Assembly: GCF_014640615.1 (NCBI RefSeq) | Contig: NZ_BMHH01000007.1 | Location: 62,001-126,000 of the forward strand | Direction: 5' to 3' | Length of the DNA: 64,000 bases | Origin: Paramesorhizobium endophyticum | GTDB lineage: Bacteria > Pseudomonadota > Alphaproteobacteria > Rhizobiales > Rhizobiaceae | Part shown: one piece after another, positions 8,654 to 16,948 of the stretch | Layout: each line of letters begins with the position of its first letter | Numbering within the stretch: position 1 is the stretch's first letter | Program-made: the position numbers and the translations under genes | The notes under the pieces: model-generated | Told to the model about the DNA's origin: nothing | The model's database searches: none | Seen by the model: the letters and a program-made list of their open reading frames with translations, nothing else

Positions 8654-8900
8654 CGCCACCATCGCCATCGGCGATTAATTTATCCAGTGCTGGTAGAAAA
8701 ATCTCCGCCAGTTCAGGCGGCATTTCACCCGGCCCGAACACCCTGCGGGGGTCCGGTCGCCGGATAGTCTGAAAATCCTCATAGGTCATAAGGACATACC
8801 GAGGCTTGCGGTGCTGCGTGATTGCAACGGGCTGCCGGTCGGCAGCCATTGTTACATGTTTGAAATCGCGCAACAATTCGACAGTGGTAAATTCTTTCAT
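8646..8900 (-). CDS. Phd/YefM-like antitoxin
   Basis: An 84-residue protein: KEFTTVELLRDFKHVTMAA at the DNA-binding end, ITQHRKPRYVLMTYEDFQ as the conserved core, and an acidic C-terminus ending GDGGDE that would contact the toxin. The start at 8900 is chosen because GAGAGG stands seven bases upstream; an ATG at 8918 is an alternative. The gene overlaps the disrupted PemK-like toxin and has a palindromic operator just upstream at 8924-8940. The pairing of a Phd-like antitoxin with a PemK-like toxin is a known mix. Confidence 0.82.
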   Translation of the reverse strand: MKEFTTVELLRDFKHVTMAADRQPVAITQHRKPRYVLMTYEDFQTIRRPDPRRVFGPGEMPPELAEIFLPALDKLIADGDGGDE

Positions 8901-8923
8901 AGCGTACCTCTCAGTCAAATATA

Positions 8924-8940
8924 CGAATAATTCGAATTAT
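8924..8940. promoter_or_regulatory. Palindromic operator upstream of the Phd/PemK-like module
   Basis: ATAATTCGAATTAT at 8927-8940 is a perfect 14-base palindrome, and CGAATAATTCG at 8924-8934 overlaps it. It lies 24-40 bases before the antitoxin start. Type II antitoxins usually repress their own operon through such sites, so this is inferred to be the autoregulatory operator. Confidence 0.55.
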
Positions 8941-8963
8941 GCACAAGAGGTCCTTATTCCAAC

Positions 8964-8992
8964 AAAAAAGCCGGGCTTCCGCCCGGCTTTTT
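8964..8992. terminator. Bidirectional Rho-independent terminator after omp25
   Basis: GCCGGGC (8970-8976), loop TTCC, GCCCGGC (8981-8987), flanked by six A and five T. On the minus strand it ends the omp25 transcript about 30 bases after the stop codon and insulates the downstream antitoxin operon. Confidence 0.9.
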
Positions 8993-9014
8993 CGTGTTCA
9001 AATCTTGGAAGGAT

Positions 9015-9659
9015 TTAGAACTTGTAGCCGACGCCCAGACGGATGTCGTGGGTCTTCAGGTCGGACTCGACTGAAGCGCCGCCCAGGTCGTAGTCCTTCT
9101 TGCCGAGATCGGTGTAGCGATATTCGGCGCGGCCCACGATGTTCTGGGTGATGAAGGCTTCAGCGCCGGCACCGACGGTCCAGCCGGCGCGGAACTTCTT
9201 CTCGCTGTCGTCACCGGCGCTTAGCTCGACGTTCGAGCCGGCAACGCCGCCCGTCACGTAGAGAAGAGCCGGATCCATGGCGTAACCGACGCGGCCACGC
9301 AGCGAACCTTCAAAGCCCTGCTTGGCTTCGAGGCCGCGCTTTTCTTCCTTCAGCCAGGAGTAGCCGGCATCGCCTTCAACACCGTAGACGATGTTGCCGT
9401 TCTGGAAGTTCCAGCCGGCATAGGCGCCAGCCTTGCCGTTGTTGTCCTTGATGTCGCCAACAGCGTCGGTGCCGAACTTGCCCCAGCCCCAGCCGCCGTA
9501 GAGACCGGTGTAACCGCCGGCCCAGGTGTACTGCGGAGCAGCTTCAACCGGAGCAGCGGGTTCCGGCGGCTGGTCAACGATGGCGTCAGCAGCAAGGGCG
9601 GAAAAGGTAAGCGGCAGCAGCGCAGCCGTAGCAAGGGCGAGGGTCTTAAGAGTGCGCAT
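9015..9659 (-). CDS. omp25: Omp25-like outer membrane beta-barrel protein
   Basis: A 214-residue protein with a signal peptide ([17 protein letters not shown]...ALAA). The mature start [15 protein letters not shown] is characteristic of the Brucella Omp25/Omp31 family, with an eight-stranded barrel and a terminal aromatic (GVGYKF), the assembly signal. Brucella Omp25 is about 213 residues, the same size. Two ATGs lie in tandem; the second (9659) is preferred because AGGAGA is seven bases upstream of it. Omp25 is a major porin-fold surface protein linked to LPS and envelope stability. A strong terminator follows it. Confidence 0.9.
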   Translation of the reverse strand: MRTLKTLALATAALLPLTFSALAADAIVDQPPEPAAPVEAAPQYTWAGGYTGLYGGWGWGKFGTDAVGDIKDNNGKAGAYAGWNFQNGNIVYGVEGDAGYSWLKEEKRGLEAKQGFEGSLRGRVGYAMDPALLYVTGGVAGSNVELSAGDDSEKKFRAGWTVGAGAEAFITQNIVGRAEYRYTDLGKKDYDLGGASVESDLKTHDIRLGVGYKF

Positions 9660-10034
9660 GCGCATTCTCCTTACTTACTTATTTTTACAATTGGACGCGT
9701 TTCAAGCTTGGGAAGAGAGGTGGGGGCCTCGCAGAAACCGCGTTGTGACAGGACGCAAGATCGTGCTCAAATGCGGCGCGACCTGTGCCAATCCGTGGAA
9801 AGAACCTGTCCGCAATATGGCTAAAATATGATGTTGCAATATGGCCACATGGCCGAAGGCGGCCCTTATTATGGCGCAACGGGCCGTGACCAAAGCCCGA
9901 TATCCGGGGCATTTGCGCTAAATTGTCAGCATTCCCGGGGGTGTATGCCTATATCAAGAGGAATTCCGGCTCCCATTCTGCTATCGCGGATGGCACAAAA
10001 TTGGACGGCGCAGACAGACAAGGATTCGTTTACC
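9660..10034. other. Divergent intergenic region omp25 / SDR gene
   Basis: About 375 bases between divergent genes. It must hold the omp25 promoter on the minus strand and the promoter of the SDR-uvrC unit on the plus strand. I could not fix convincing -35/-10 boxes. Part of the right half is open in the frame of the SDR gene (in-frame ATG at 9990), so the SDR N-terminus could reach back into it. No repeat of the window's families is present here. Confidence 0.4.
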
Positions 10035-10823
10035 GTGAACTCCAAATTTCCAGCCGCCTTTTCCGCCCACGTCGGCGTGCTGGTCACCGGTGGGGCAAAA
10101 CGAATCGGAAAGGCGATCGTCGGGGACCTCGCGGCGCACGGATTCGCGGTAGCGATTCATTGCAACGGTTCGATGACGGAGGGCGAGGCGCTGGCGGAAA
10201 AGATCAGGACCGCCGGCGGGCAGGCCGTGGCGATTCAGGCCGATCTCTGCGACCCGGACGCTGCACGGGCGCTTGTCAAGGAGGCGCAGTCGGCGCTTGG
10301 GCTGCCTATCCGGCTTCTCGTCAACAATGCCTCTGTTTTCGTGGAGGACCATGTCGGCGGGCTTGAGGATAATATATGGGACAGGCACTTCGCCCTGCAC
10401 CTGAAGGCGCCGGTGCTTCTTGCCGAGAGCATGGCGGCGGCGCTTTCCGAGGGAGAGGATGGGCTCGTCGTCAACATGATCGACCAGCGGGTGTGGAAAC
10501 CCAATCCGCTGTTCTTCTCCTATACGCTGTCGAAGGCGGCGCTCTGGAATGCCACGCGCACGCTGGCGCAGGCGCTCGCGCCCCGTATCCGGGTCAACGC
10601 CATCGGCCCCGGCCCGACGCTGCCGAGCGAGCGGCAGGAGGAAAGGGACTTCCAGCGGCAAGTGGGTGCGATTCCCTTGAGGAAAGGCCCTACCCTGTCT
10701 GATTTCGGCCTCACGATTCGCTATCTATGGGAGATGAAATCAGTGACCGGCCAGATGATTGCGCTCGACGGCGGCCAGCATCTGGCATGGGAGACACCGG
10801 ATATCTTGGGAATTTCGGAATGA
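10035..10823 (+). CDS. SDR oxidoreductase of the pteridine-reductase type
   Basis: A 262-residue short-chain dehydrogenase. The nucleotide-binding motif TGGAKRIG fits the TGxxxRxG pattern of pteridine reductases and FolM, with RLLVNNAS as the NNA motif and the catalytic Tyr/Lys in [17 protein letters not shown] is also typical of that group. It probably reduces a dihydropterin or another small carbonyl with NADPH. The GTG start at 10035 follows AAGGA; ATG 9990 would add 15 residues. Its stop overlaps the first proposed ATG of uvrC (ATGA), so the two are probably translated together. Confidence 0.8.
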   Translation: MNSKFPAAFSAHVGVLVTGGAKRIGKAIVGDLAAHGFAVAIHCNGSMTEGEALAEKIRTAGGQAVAIQADLCDPDAARALVKEAQSALGLPIRLLVNNASVFVEDHVGGLEDNIWDRHFALHLKAPVLLAESMAAALSEGEDGLVVNMIDQRVWKPNPLFFSYTLSKAALWNATRTLAQALAPRIRVNAIGPGPTLPSERQEERDFQRQVGAIPLRKGPTLSDFGLTIRYLWEMKSVTGQMIALDGGQHLAWETPDILGISE

Positions 10824-12904
10824 GCGGCGGAATGAAACCGGGCGGCGGGCAGGACGATGTTGCCGGCTTCCTCATCGACGAGGCTGAGGCGCAGGACGAT
10901 GCGCCCGATATGGACGAGGGTGGCGAGCCCGCGCGCGCCGGCCTCGCCGACTCCATTGTATGGACTTCGGCGCTTGAAGAGAACAGTGAGACGATGGCCG
11001 GTCTCTCCGGCGCGGAAGTGATCGACGCCTTCGTCAAGCGCCTGCCCAACAAACCCGGTGTCTACCGCATGTTCAATGCGGCAGGCGATGTACTCTATGT
11101 CGGCAAGGCGCGCAGCCTCAAGAAGCGCGTCTCAAATTATGTGCGCGGCCACGGGCACACCAACCGCATTGCGCGGATGGTGCGCGAGACGGCGACGATG
11201 GAATTCGTCGTCACCCGCACCGAGACCGAGGCGCTGCTGCTGGAAGCAAACCTCATCAAGCGCCTGCGCCCGCGCTTCAACGTGCTGATGCGCGACGACA
11301 AGTCGTTTCCCTATATCCTCATGACAGGGGATCATCGCGCGCCCGGCATCTTCAAGCATCGCGGCGCGCGCTCGCGCAAGGGCGATTATTTCGGCCCGTT
11401 CGCTTCCGCCGGGGCGGTGGACCGCACCATCAACGCGCTGCAACGCGCATTCCTATTGCGCACCTGCACGGATTCGGTGTTCGAGATCCGCACCCGCCCA
11501 TGCCTGCTCTATCAGATCAAGCGCTGCTCCGGCCCCTGCACCCGGGAAATCGGCGATGCGGATTATGCGGGACTGGTCAGCGAGGCGAAAGCTTTCCTTT
11601 CCGGCAAGAGCCAGAGCGTGAAGGAACATCTTTCCGAGGCGATGCGCGAGGCGTCGGAACAACTGGATTTCGAGCGCGCTGCCGTCTATCGCGACCGCCT
11701 TTCCGCCCTGTCGCATGTGCAGAGCCATCAGGGCATCAACCCGCAGACGGTGGAAGAGGCCGACGTGTTCGCCATCCATCAGGAAGGCGGCATGACCTGC
11801 ATCCAGGTGTTCTTCTTCCGCACCGGGCAGAACTGGGGCAACCGCGCCTATTTCCCAAAGGCGGACGCATCGCTCGGCAATGCCGAGGTGCTGGGCGCGT
11901 TCCTGTCGCAATTCTATGACGATAAGCCCTGCCCGCGACTGGTGCTGCTTTCCGAAACGGTGGAGGACCAGGAACTGCTCGCCGAGGCTCTCTCGACACG
12001 GGCCGGACATAGGGTGCAGGTCACCGTGCCGCAGCGGGGCGAGAAGAAGAGCCTTGTCGAGCACGCCCATACCAATGCGCGCGAGGCGCTGGGACGCAGG
12101 CTCGCCGAAACTTCGTCGCAGGCGCGGCTACTTAAGGGACTCGCGGAGACCTTCGGCCTGCCGCGCGTGCCGCGGCGCATCGAGGTCTACGACAACTCGC
12201 ACATCATGGGCACCAATGCGGTGGGCGGCATGATCGTCGCGGGGCCGGAGGGCTTCGTCAAGAACCAGTACCGCAAGTTCAACATCCGCTCGCAGGATAT
12301 CACCCCCGGCGACGATTTCGGCATGATGCGCGAGGTGATCCAGCGCCGCTTCGCGCGGCTGGTTAAGGAGCATGGCCTGCCGGAAGCGCAGCAGCCGGTG
12401 GAGACGGAGGGCACCGATGAGATCGACATGACCGGCGAGGCCTTCCCCGCCTGGCCGGACCTGATTTTCATCGACGGCGGCCAAGGACAGGTCGGCGCGG
12501 TGCGCGGCATTCTGGCGGAACTCGGGATCGGCCATCTCGTCACCTCCATCGGCATTGCCAAGGGCGTGGACCGCGATGCGGGACGCGAGCGTTTCTTCGT
12601 CGAAGGCAAGCCCGCCTTCACCCTGCCGCCGCGCGACCCGGTGCTCTACTTCATCCAGCGCCTGCGCGACGAAGCCCACCGCTTCGCCATCGGCACCCAC
12701 CGCGCACGGCGCAAGAAGGAGATGGTCAAGAACCCGCTCGACGAAATCGCCGGAATCGGCCCGGCGCGTAAAAGGGCGCTGCTGCACGAGTTCGGCACGG
12801 CCAAAGCGGTTTCGCGCGCTGCGGTGGAGGATCTGATGCGGGTCGAGGGAATTTCGGAGGCAATGGCGCGGGCGATACGAGATCATTTTCATGAGGGGGG
12901 ATAA
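10820..12904 (+). CDS. uvrC: Excinuclease ABC subunit C
   Basis: A 694-residue UvrC. The GIY-YIG endonuclease domain begins near residue 78 (GVYRMF, then LYVGKA), a UVR helix is at about residues 255-290 ([19 protein letters not shown]), the RNase H-like second nuclease domain follows ([25 protein letters not shown]), and HhH motifs close the protein ([13 protein letters not shown]). It makes the two incisions beside bulky DNA damage together with UvrA and UvrB. ATG 10820 overlaps the stop of the SDR gene and gives about 58 extra acidic residues; ATG 10994 (MAGLSGAEV) is a shorter alternative. The next genes are a HigBA-like module and pgsA. Confidence 0.95.
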   Translation: MSGGMKPGGGQDDVAGFLIDEAEAQDDAPDMDEGGEPARAGLADSIVWTSALEENSETMAGLSGAEVIDAFVKRLPNKPGVYRMFNAAGDVLYVGKARSLKKRVSNYVRGHGHTNRIARMVRETATMEFVVTRTETEALLLEANLIKRLRPRFNVLMRDDKSFPYILMTGDHRAPGIFKHRGARSRKGDYFGPFASAGAVDRTINALQRAFLLRTCTDSVFEIRTRPCLLYQIKRCSGPCTREIGDADYAGLVSEAKAFLSGKSQSVKEHLSEAMREASEQLDFERAAVYRDRLSALSHVQSHQGINPQTVEEADVFAIHQEGGMTCIQVFFFRTGQNWGNRAYFPKADASLGNAEVLGAFLSQFYDDKPCPRLVLLSETVEDQELLAEALSTRAGHRVQVTVPQRGEKKSLVEHAHTNAREALGRRLAETSSQARLLKGLAETFGLPRVPRRIEVYDNSHIMGTNAVGGMIVAGPEGFVKNQYRKFNIRSQDITPGDDFGMMREVIQRRFARLVKEHGLPEAQQPVETEGTDEIDMTGEAFPAWPDLIFIDGGQGQVGAVRGILAELGIGHLVTSIGIAKGVDRDAGRERFFVEGKPAFTLPPRDPVLYFIQRLRDEAHRFAIGTHRARRKKEMVKNPLDEIAGIGPARKRALLHEFGTAKAVSRAAVEDLMRVEGISEAMARAIRDHFHEGG

Positions 12905-12926
12905 GAAAGCGATGCCGGTTTGGCCC

Positions 12927-12955
12927 TTGACAATTTTTCGTTTATAAACGAATAT
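12927..12955 (+). promoter_or_regulatory. Promoter and palindromic operator of the HigBA-like module
   Basis: A TTGACA at 12927-12932 is a perfect -35 box. CGTTTATAAACG at 12939-12950 is a perfect 12-base palindrome within the expected promoter core. A weak -10-like GAATAT is at 12950-12955. The toxin ATG is at 12960, so the message would be nearly leaderless if this promoter is used. The antitoxin is expected to bind the palindrome and repress. Confidence 0.6.
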
Positions 12956-12959
12956 CGCC

Positions 12960-13283
12960 ATGTTCGAGCTTCGCCATTACCTCACTGCCGACGGCAAGGA
13001 TTTGATAACCGATTGGCTGCGAAAGCTTCGCGACATGCAGGCTAAGACCGCCATCATCCGGAGATTGAACCGGCTGGAATTAGGCAATTTCGGTGACTTC
13101 AAGCCGTTACGCGAAGGTGTCTACGAACTGCGCATCGACATGGGACCGGGCTACCGCGTCTATTATGCGCAATCGGGCAAAACGGTAGTACTGCTGTTAT
13201 GCGGTGGCATCAAGAAGACGCAGGAGACCGACATCGAGCGGGCGGTCGCCTGCTGGAGAGACTGGCAGAGTCGCAAGGAGTAA
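12960..13283 (+). CDS. RelE/ParE-superfamily (HigB/Gp49-like) toxin
   Basis: A 107-residue protein of the addiction-module killer type: MFELRHYLTADGK at the start, then FGDFKPLREGVYELRIDMG, and GYRVYYAQSGKTVVLLLCGG with GIKKTQ, the features of the HigB/Gp49 group. These toxins cut mRNA on the ribosome. The toxin gene precedes its antitoxin by five bases, the reversed order seen in higBA modules. The module sits between uvrC and pgsA, two genes normally adjacent in Brucella-like genomes, so it looks inserted. Unlike the other toxin genes in this window it has no disruption. Confidence 0.85.
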   Translation: MFELRHYLTADGKDLITDWLRKLRDMQAKTAIIRRLNRLELGNFGDFKPLREGVYELRIDMGPGYRVYYAQSGKTVVLLLCGGIKKTQETDIERAVACWRDWQSRKE

Positions 13284-13288
13284 TCACA

Positions 13289-13597
13289 ATGAAAGACCGC
13301 CCCCACGACGACGCAATGGCCGCGCTGTACAAGGACGATCCGAAACTCGCAGCCGCAACCCTCGACGCAATCCTCGCCGATGGCGATCAGGACGAACTGT
13401 TGGTGACGTTGCGCCAGATGGCCAAAGCGTTCGGCGGTGTGCCAAAGGTGGCGAAAGAAGCGCATCTCAACGCGACACAGCTATACCGCACACTTTCGGA
13501 AAAAGGGAATCCGGAGGTGCGTAGCTTGAGCGCCATCCTGCGTGTCATGGGCCTACGACTGGCGGTTCAGCCGATCGAGCCGAACCACATGCATTAA
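13289..13597 (+). CDS. HigA-type addiction-module antidote
   Basis: A 102-residue protein with a helix-turn-helix region (MAKAFGGVPKVAKEAHLN, then ATQLYRTLSEKGNPEVRSL) of the antidote family that pairs with Gp49-like toxins. The start is an ATG five bases after the toxin stop, and AAGGAG is provided by the toxin's 3' end. It should neutralise the toxin and bind the palindrome at 12939-12950 to repress the operon. Confidence 0.85.
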   Translation: MKDRPHDDAMAALYKDDPKLAAATLDAILADGDQDELLVTLRQMAKAFGGVPKVAKEAHLNATQLYRTLSEKGNPEVRSLSAILRVMGLRLAVQPIEPNHMH

Positions 13598-13747
13598 GTC
13601 CTTTTCCGGTGCAGCACGGCCTTGACTGGAAACAGCGGCGGCGGGAGTTGATTTTTTGCCCACATCGCTGTTGATGTGTCGATACATTCATAAATTGCCG
13701 CATGACGCTCCTTCCAACGGCCTCATGCGGCGGGAGAGCTGCCGAAT

Positions 13748-14329
13748 ATGCGGAAAAACGCCCTGTCCTTGCCCAATATTCTCACCTATGGGCGCATTCT
13801 CGCAGTGCCATTGGTGGTTTTGTGCTTTTTCGTCGAAGGCAGCCTCAAATCGAGCGACACGGCGCGCTGGTCGTCGCTCGCTATCTTTGCCGCCGCCAGC
13901 ATAACGGATTTCTTCGACGGCTATCTCGCGCGCATCTGGAAGCAGACCTCGACCATTGGCCGCATGCTTGACCCGATCGCCGACAAGCTGCTCGTTTCGG
14001 CCTGCCTGCTGCTGCTTGCCGCCGACCGCACCATCGCGGGGTGGACGCTGTGGGCCGCCATCATCATCCTGTGCCGCGAAATCCTCGTCTCGGGCCTGCG
14101 CGAGTACCTGGCGGAGCTGAAAGTGAGCGTACCCGTCAGTACGCTTGCCAAATGGAAAACGGCCATCCAGATGGTGGCCATCGGCTTCCTGCTTGCCGGC
14201 CATGCGGGCGACCAGTTCTTCCCCTATACGACGGCGACCGGCATCGGGCTTCTGTGGATTTCCGCGCTCGTCACCCTCTATACCGGCTGGGATTATTTCC
14301 GCGCCGGGCTCAAGCATGTGATGGACTAA
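13748..14329 (+). CDS. pgsA: CDP-diacylglycerol--glycerol-3-phosphate 3-phosphatidyltransferase
   Basis: A 193-residue inner-membrane enzyme that makes phosphatidylglycerolphosphate, the first committed step to phosphatidylglycerol and cardiolipin. The CDP-alcohol phosphotransferase signature D-x2-DG-x2-AR-x8-G-x3-D-x3-D is complete (DFFDGYLAR, then GRMLDPIADK). About five to six membrane segments. GGGAG precedes the ATG. moaD and moaE follow, as in related genomes. Confidence 0.95.
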   Translation: MRKNALSLPNILTYGRILAVPLVVLCFFVEGSLKSSDTARWSSLAIFAAASITDFFDGYLARIWKQTSTIGRMLDPIADKLLVSACLLLLAADRTIAGWTLWAAIIILCREILVSGLREYLAELKVSVPVSTLAKWKTAIQMVAIGFLLAGHAGDQFFPYTTATGIGLLWISALVTLYTGWDYFRAGLKHVMD

Positions 14330-14383
14330 AACATGGTCCCCAAGGTTGCCGACTTTGGATAAGACCATGTCATGGGGGTTAGG

Positions 14384-14638
14384 ATGACGAAACTTGTCTA
14401 TTTCGCCTGGGTGCGCGAGCGCATCGGCAAAGAGGAAGAAGACATCGCCCTGCCCGCCGAGGTGCGGACGGTGGCGGAGCTTCTGGACTATCTGAGAACG
14501 CGCGGCGAGGAATATGAAGCCGCGCTGCAGAACCCTAAAGTGATCCGCGTCGCCATCAACCATGAGCACACGGCGCATCACGAGCCGATTGCCGGAGCGC
14601 GGGAGATCGCGCTCTTCCCGCCGATGACGGGGGGCTGA
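14384..14638 (+). CDS. moaD: Molybdopterin synthase sulfur-carrier subunit
   Basis: An 84-residue ubiquitin-fold protein starting MTKLVYFAWVRERIG and ending in the essential Gly-Gly (PPMTGG), which is thiocarboxylated to carry sulfur. With MoaE it converts cyclic pyranopterin phosphate to molybdopterin. ATG 14384 is preferred over 14372 because of the family start. The moaE ATG follows its stop by one base, so the subunits are translated together. Confidence 0.93.
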   Translation: MTKLVYFAWVRERIGKEEEDIALPAEVRTVAELLDYLRTRGEEYEAALQNPKVIRVAINHEHTAHHEPIAGAREIALFPPMTGG

Positions 14639-14639
14639 G

Positions 14640-15152
14640 ATGGATACCGCCCCCCTCCCCCATATCAGCGTCCAGCGCGAGGATTTCGACCTTGCGCATG
14701 AGGTTTCGGTGCTGACGGCGGGACGCAGCGATATCGGCGCGGTGGTGAGTTTCACCGGTCTTTGCCGTGACGAAGGCGGAACGCTGGCGGCGCTTGAGCT
14801 CGAACATTATCCCGGCATGGCGGAAGCGGAGATCGGGCGCATCGCGGAAGAAGCCGCCAGGCGCTGGCCGCTGACGGGGCTACGGATCATCCACCGCCAT
14901 GGCAAAATCCAGCCCGGGGAGAACATCGTCCTCGTCGTCACGGCTTCCGCCCACCGGCAGGCGGCATTCGAGGCGGCATCGTTCCTCATGGATTTCCTGA
15001 AAACCCGCGCGCCTTTCTGGAAAAAGGAGCATCGCCGCGACGGCGCCCCTTCGGCAGGCTCAGGAGGCGGCTGGGTGGAAGCCAAGGCCCTGGATGACGA
15101 AGCAGAATCACGCTGGACGGCAGGCAGCCCGCAGCGCGATGAAAAACCCTAA
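14640..15152 (+). CDS. moaE: Molybdopterin synthase catalytic subunit
   Basis: A 170-residue MoaE. The family landmarks are visible: VVSFTGLCRDEG near residue 38, LELEHYPGMAE, the HRHGKIQPGE segment and SAHRQAAFEA, and the active-site Lys stretch FWKKEHR near residue 130. It binds the MoaD C-terminus and transfers sulfur to the precursor. The C-terminal 35 residues are a low-complexity tail without obvious role. It sits one base downstream of moaD. Confidence 0.94.
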   Translation: MDTAPLPHISVQREDFDLAHEVSVLTAGRSDIGAVVSFTGLCRDEGGTLAALELEHYPGMAEAEIGRIAEEAARRWPLTGLRIIHRHGKIQPGENIVLVVTASAHRQAAFEAASFLMDFLKTRAPFWKKEHRRDGAPSAGSGGGWVEAKALDDEAESRWTAGSPQRDEKP

Positions 15153-15283
15153 GAGATCATTACCAAAAACTTGCAATGTCACAATTTCCACACGAAGATT
15201 CCCCATCCATGGGAGTGGAGAATCAGCCCTATCCACATGGGGTCGAGGGATTTCCAAAGAACAAAACAATACGGGTAACAAAT

Positions 15284-16087
15284 ATGCGGCGCTCTCGCGC
15301 GGGTAGGATTTCAATAATGGGAGTTGCGGCGGCAGGGGTGGCCGTGCTTGGCGGTTTCGTCCTTTTCGTCACCACGTCGCTTCCAACCTCCGGTGTGGCG
15401 GCGGAAAAGACCATTCGCGGCGCGGTCGCCTACAAGGAAAAGGTCGACTTGCCCCCGGAAGCCGATCTCCATGTGCAACTCGCTGATGTTTCGCCTTCCG
15501 ATGCCGGCGGGAAAATCCTGGCCGAGACGCGGGTTTCCCCTGTTGAGAACGGCGTTACCCCCTTCTCGCTCGATTTCGACAGCGACGACATCGAGCCCGG
15601 CCATACCTATGTCCTGCAGGCGCGCATCGCGGCGGGAGACACGCTGTGGTTCGTCAACGACCAGCAATACCGTGTCGACCTGCAGACAGTGCAGGAGCCG
15701 GTGAAAATCAAGCTGGTCGGCGTGAGGAAGAGCGCCGAAACCGCGCCCGACAGCCCCATAGAAGGCTCGACCTGGCTCGTGGAGGACATCTACGGCACGG
15801 GCGTCGTCGACGATGCCCGCACGACGCTGACCATCGGCGATGACGGCCAGGTGAGCGGATCGAGCGGCTGCAACCGCTATTTCACCAAGGCCTCATTCTC
15901 CGCCGACACGCTCTCCTTCGCCGAAGTCGGCTCCACCTATCTGCAATGCCCGCCCGCGCTGATGAACCAGGAAAGCAAGTTCTTCGACGCGCTCGGCAAG
16001 ACACGGGCTTACAAGGTCGACATGGGCAAATTGCTGCTGCTGGATGAGAAGGGGCAGGAGATATTGCGGCTGTCGCAGAATGGTTGA
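15284..16087 (+). CDS. Exported YbaY-like / META-domain protein
   Basis: A 267-residue protein. A membrane segment or signal (ISIMGVAAAGVAVLGGFVLF) comes first. A YbaY/YscW-like beta domain follows (about residues 45-150: RGAVAYKEKVDLPPEA, then LHVQLADVS). A META (HslJ-like) domain occupies the C-terminal third (GSTWLVEDI, SGSSGCNRYF, and LQCPPALMNQE with its Cys). META proteins are periplasmic or surface factors of unclear role, some linked to novobiocin resistance. The start at 15284 is preferred because upstream in-frame ATGs at 15209 and 15176 would bury the signal sequence. Confidence 0.7.
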   Translation: MRRSRAGRISIMGVAAAGVAVLGGFVLFVTTSLPTSGVAAEKTIRGAVAYKEKVDLPPEADLHVQLADVSPSDAGGKILAETRVSPVENGVTPFSLDFDSDDIEPGHTYVLQARIAAGDTLWFVNDQQYRVDLQTVQEPVKIKLVGVRKSAETAPDSPIEGSTWLVEDIYGTGVVDDARTTLTIGDDGQVSGSSGCNRYFTKASFSADTLSFAEVGSTYLQCPPALMNQESKFFDALGKTRAYKVDMGKLLLLDEKGQEILRLSQNG

Positions 16088-16136
16088 GCGGGATGGATAG
16101 CGAATAGCTGCGCGTTCCCGATCTGCTACCCACCTT

Positions 16137-16556
16137 TTAATTGGTCCCAGCCTTGCGCGGCCTGCCGCCCTTGCGTCCATTTTCCCTTGCCGCCGCAGTC
16201 TTCGCGACACTGCTTTTCTGTCCCGCTTCTCGCGCAAGCGCCTTACGCATCCAGTCTCGGGTACCGAAGATTCCGGCTACCAGCGCCGGGACATAAAGGT
16301 CCGCGTCGAGCCGCGGCCAATGCAGATTGAAGCCCATGCCATCAACCTCGATCGTTTCAAGGTCATCATCATTGGCTCCGTTCAAATCCTGCACGAGATG
16401 GGCCGGAAATATGTAGGTGCATCCGTTCACAAGCTCGACCGTCACACGCCCGCTGCGGCGATCATAACGCGCCGATACGGCGCGCGGCTCCGCTTCCAGC
16501 ATTATTTTGCCGCGTGCTTCTGCCGCATCGAGTTCAGCATCAGTCAGCTTGCCCAT
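16137..16556 (-). CDS. DUF2442-domain protein
   Basis: A 139-residue protein. The central part (AVSARYDRRSGRVTVELVNG, then IEVDGMGFNLHWPRLDADLY) is a DUF2442 domain, and the C-terminus is Lys/Arg-rich (ENGRKGGRPRKAG) with an AT-hook-like GRP core, suggesting DNA binding. DUF2442 genes commonly pair with DUF4160 genes in putative toxin-antitoxin modules. Here the partner directly upstream, overlapping by 17 bases, is frameshifted. Confidence 0.75.
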   Translation of the reverse strand: MGKLTDAELDAAEARGKIMLEAEPRAVSARYDRRSGRVTVELVNGCTYIFPAHLVQDLNGANDDDLETIEVDGMGFNLHWPRLDADLYVPALVAGIFGTRDWMRKALAREAGQKSSVAKTAAARENGRKGGRPRKAGTN

Positions 16557-16789
16557 GAATTCGATCCCATTCCTGCATGAACGCGTCGCGGTGCTCGATC
16601 ACTTCCAGCATCAGGCGCCGCATATCAGAGCGCTTGATGCCTACGAAGGAAACCACCTCGCGGCCTGCCGCCGGGTCCGAAAAGGTTTATTTTCGCCTGG
16701 CCTGCGCCTGTGATGTGTACATGGGCCGGTTCGTGGTCAGCAGTATAGATGACAAACCGGAATCCGTGGGCACGGTGAATGACAACCAT
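16540..16789 (-). pseudogene. DUF4160-domain gene, frameshifted
   Basis: From ATG 16789 the frame reads MVVIHRAHGFRFVIYTADHE, then PAHVHITGAGQAKINLFGP, the N-terminal half of DUF4160. It then goes out of frame in a C/G-rich run near 16657-16664. In the next frame the family C-terminus follows: FVGIKRSDMRRLMLEVIEH and EWDRIHGQAD, ending at 16540. Deleting one base in that run gives a normal protein of about 82 residues. The 3' end overlaps the DUF2442 gene. The element ATAACC..GGTTAT (about 16798-16818) lies just upstream and may be its operator. Confidence 0.8.
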
Positions 16790-16897
16790 AGGGAATATAA
16801 CCTAACTGTTGGGTTATTCAAGGCTTCTTCTTCGTCCCGCGCCCTCGCGCGCTACAGCGGATAATGAATAGAGCCTCTCCCGCTCTCCCTTCTATGC

Positions 16898-16922
16898 AAA
16901 AAGCCCGCCGTTTCCGGCGGGC
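16898..16922 (-). terminator. Rho-independent terminator of ndk
   Basis: GCCCGCCG (16903-16910), loop TTTC, CGGCGGGC (16915-16922), with five T on the minus strand immediately after. It lies about 27 bases downstream of the ndk stop. Confidence 0.9.
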
Positions 16923-16948
16923 TTATCATATCTGCGATACTGAAAAGC

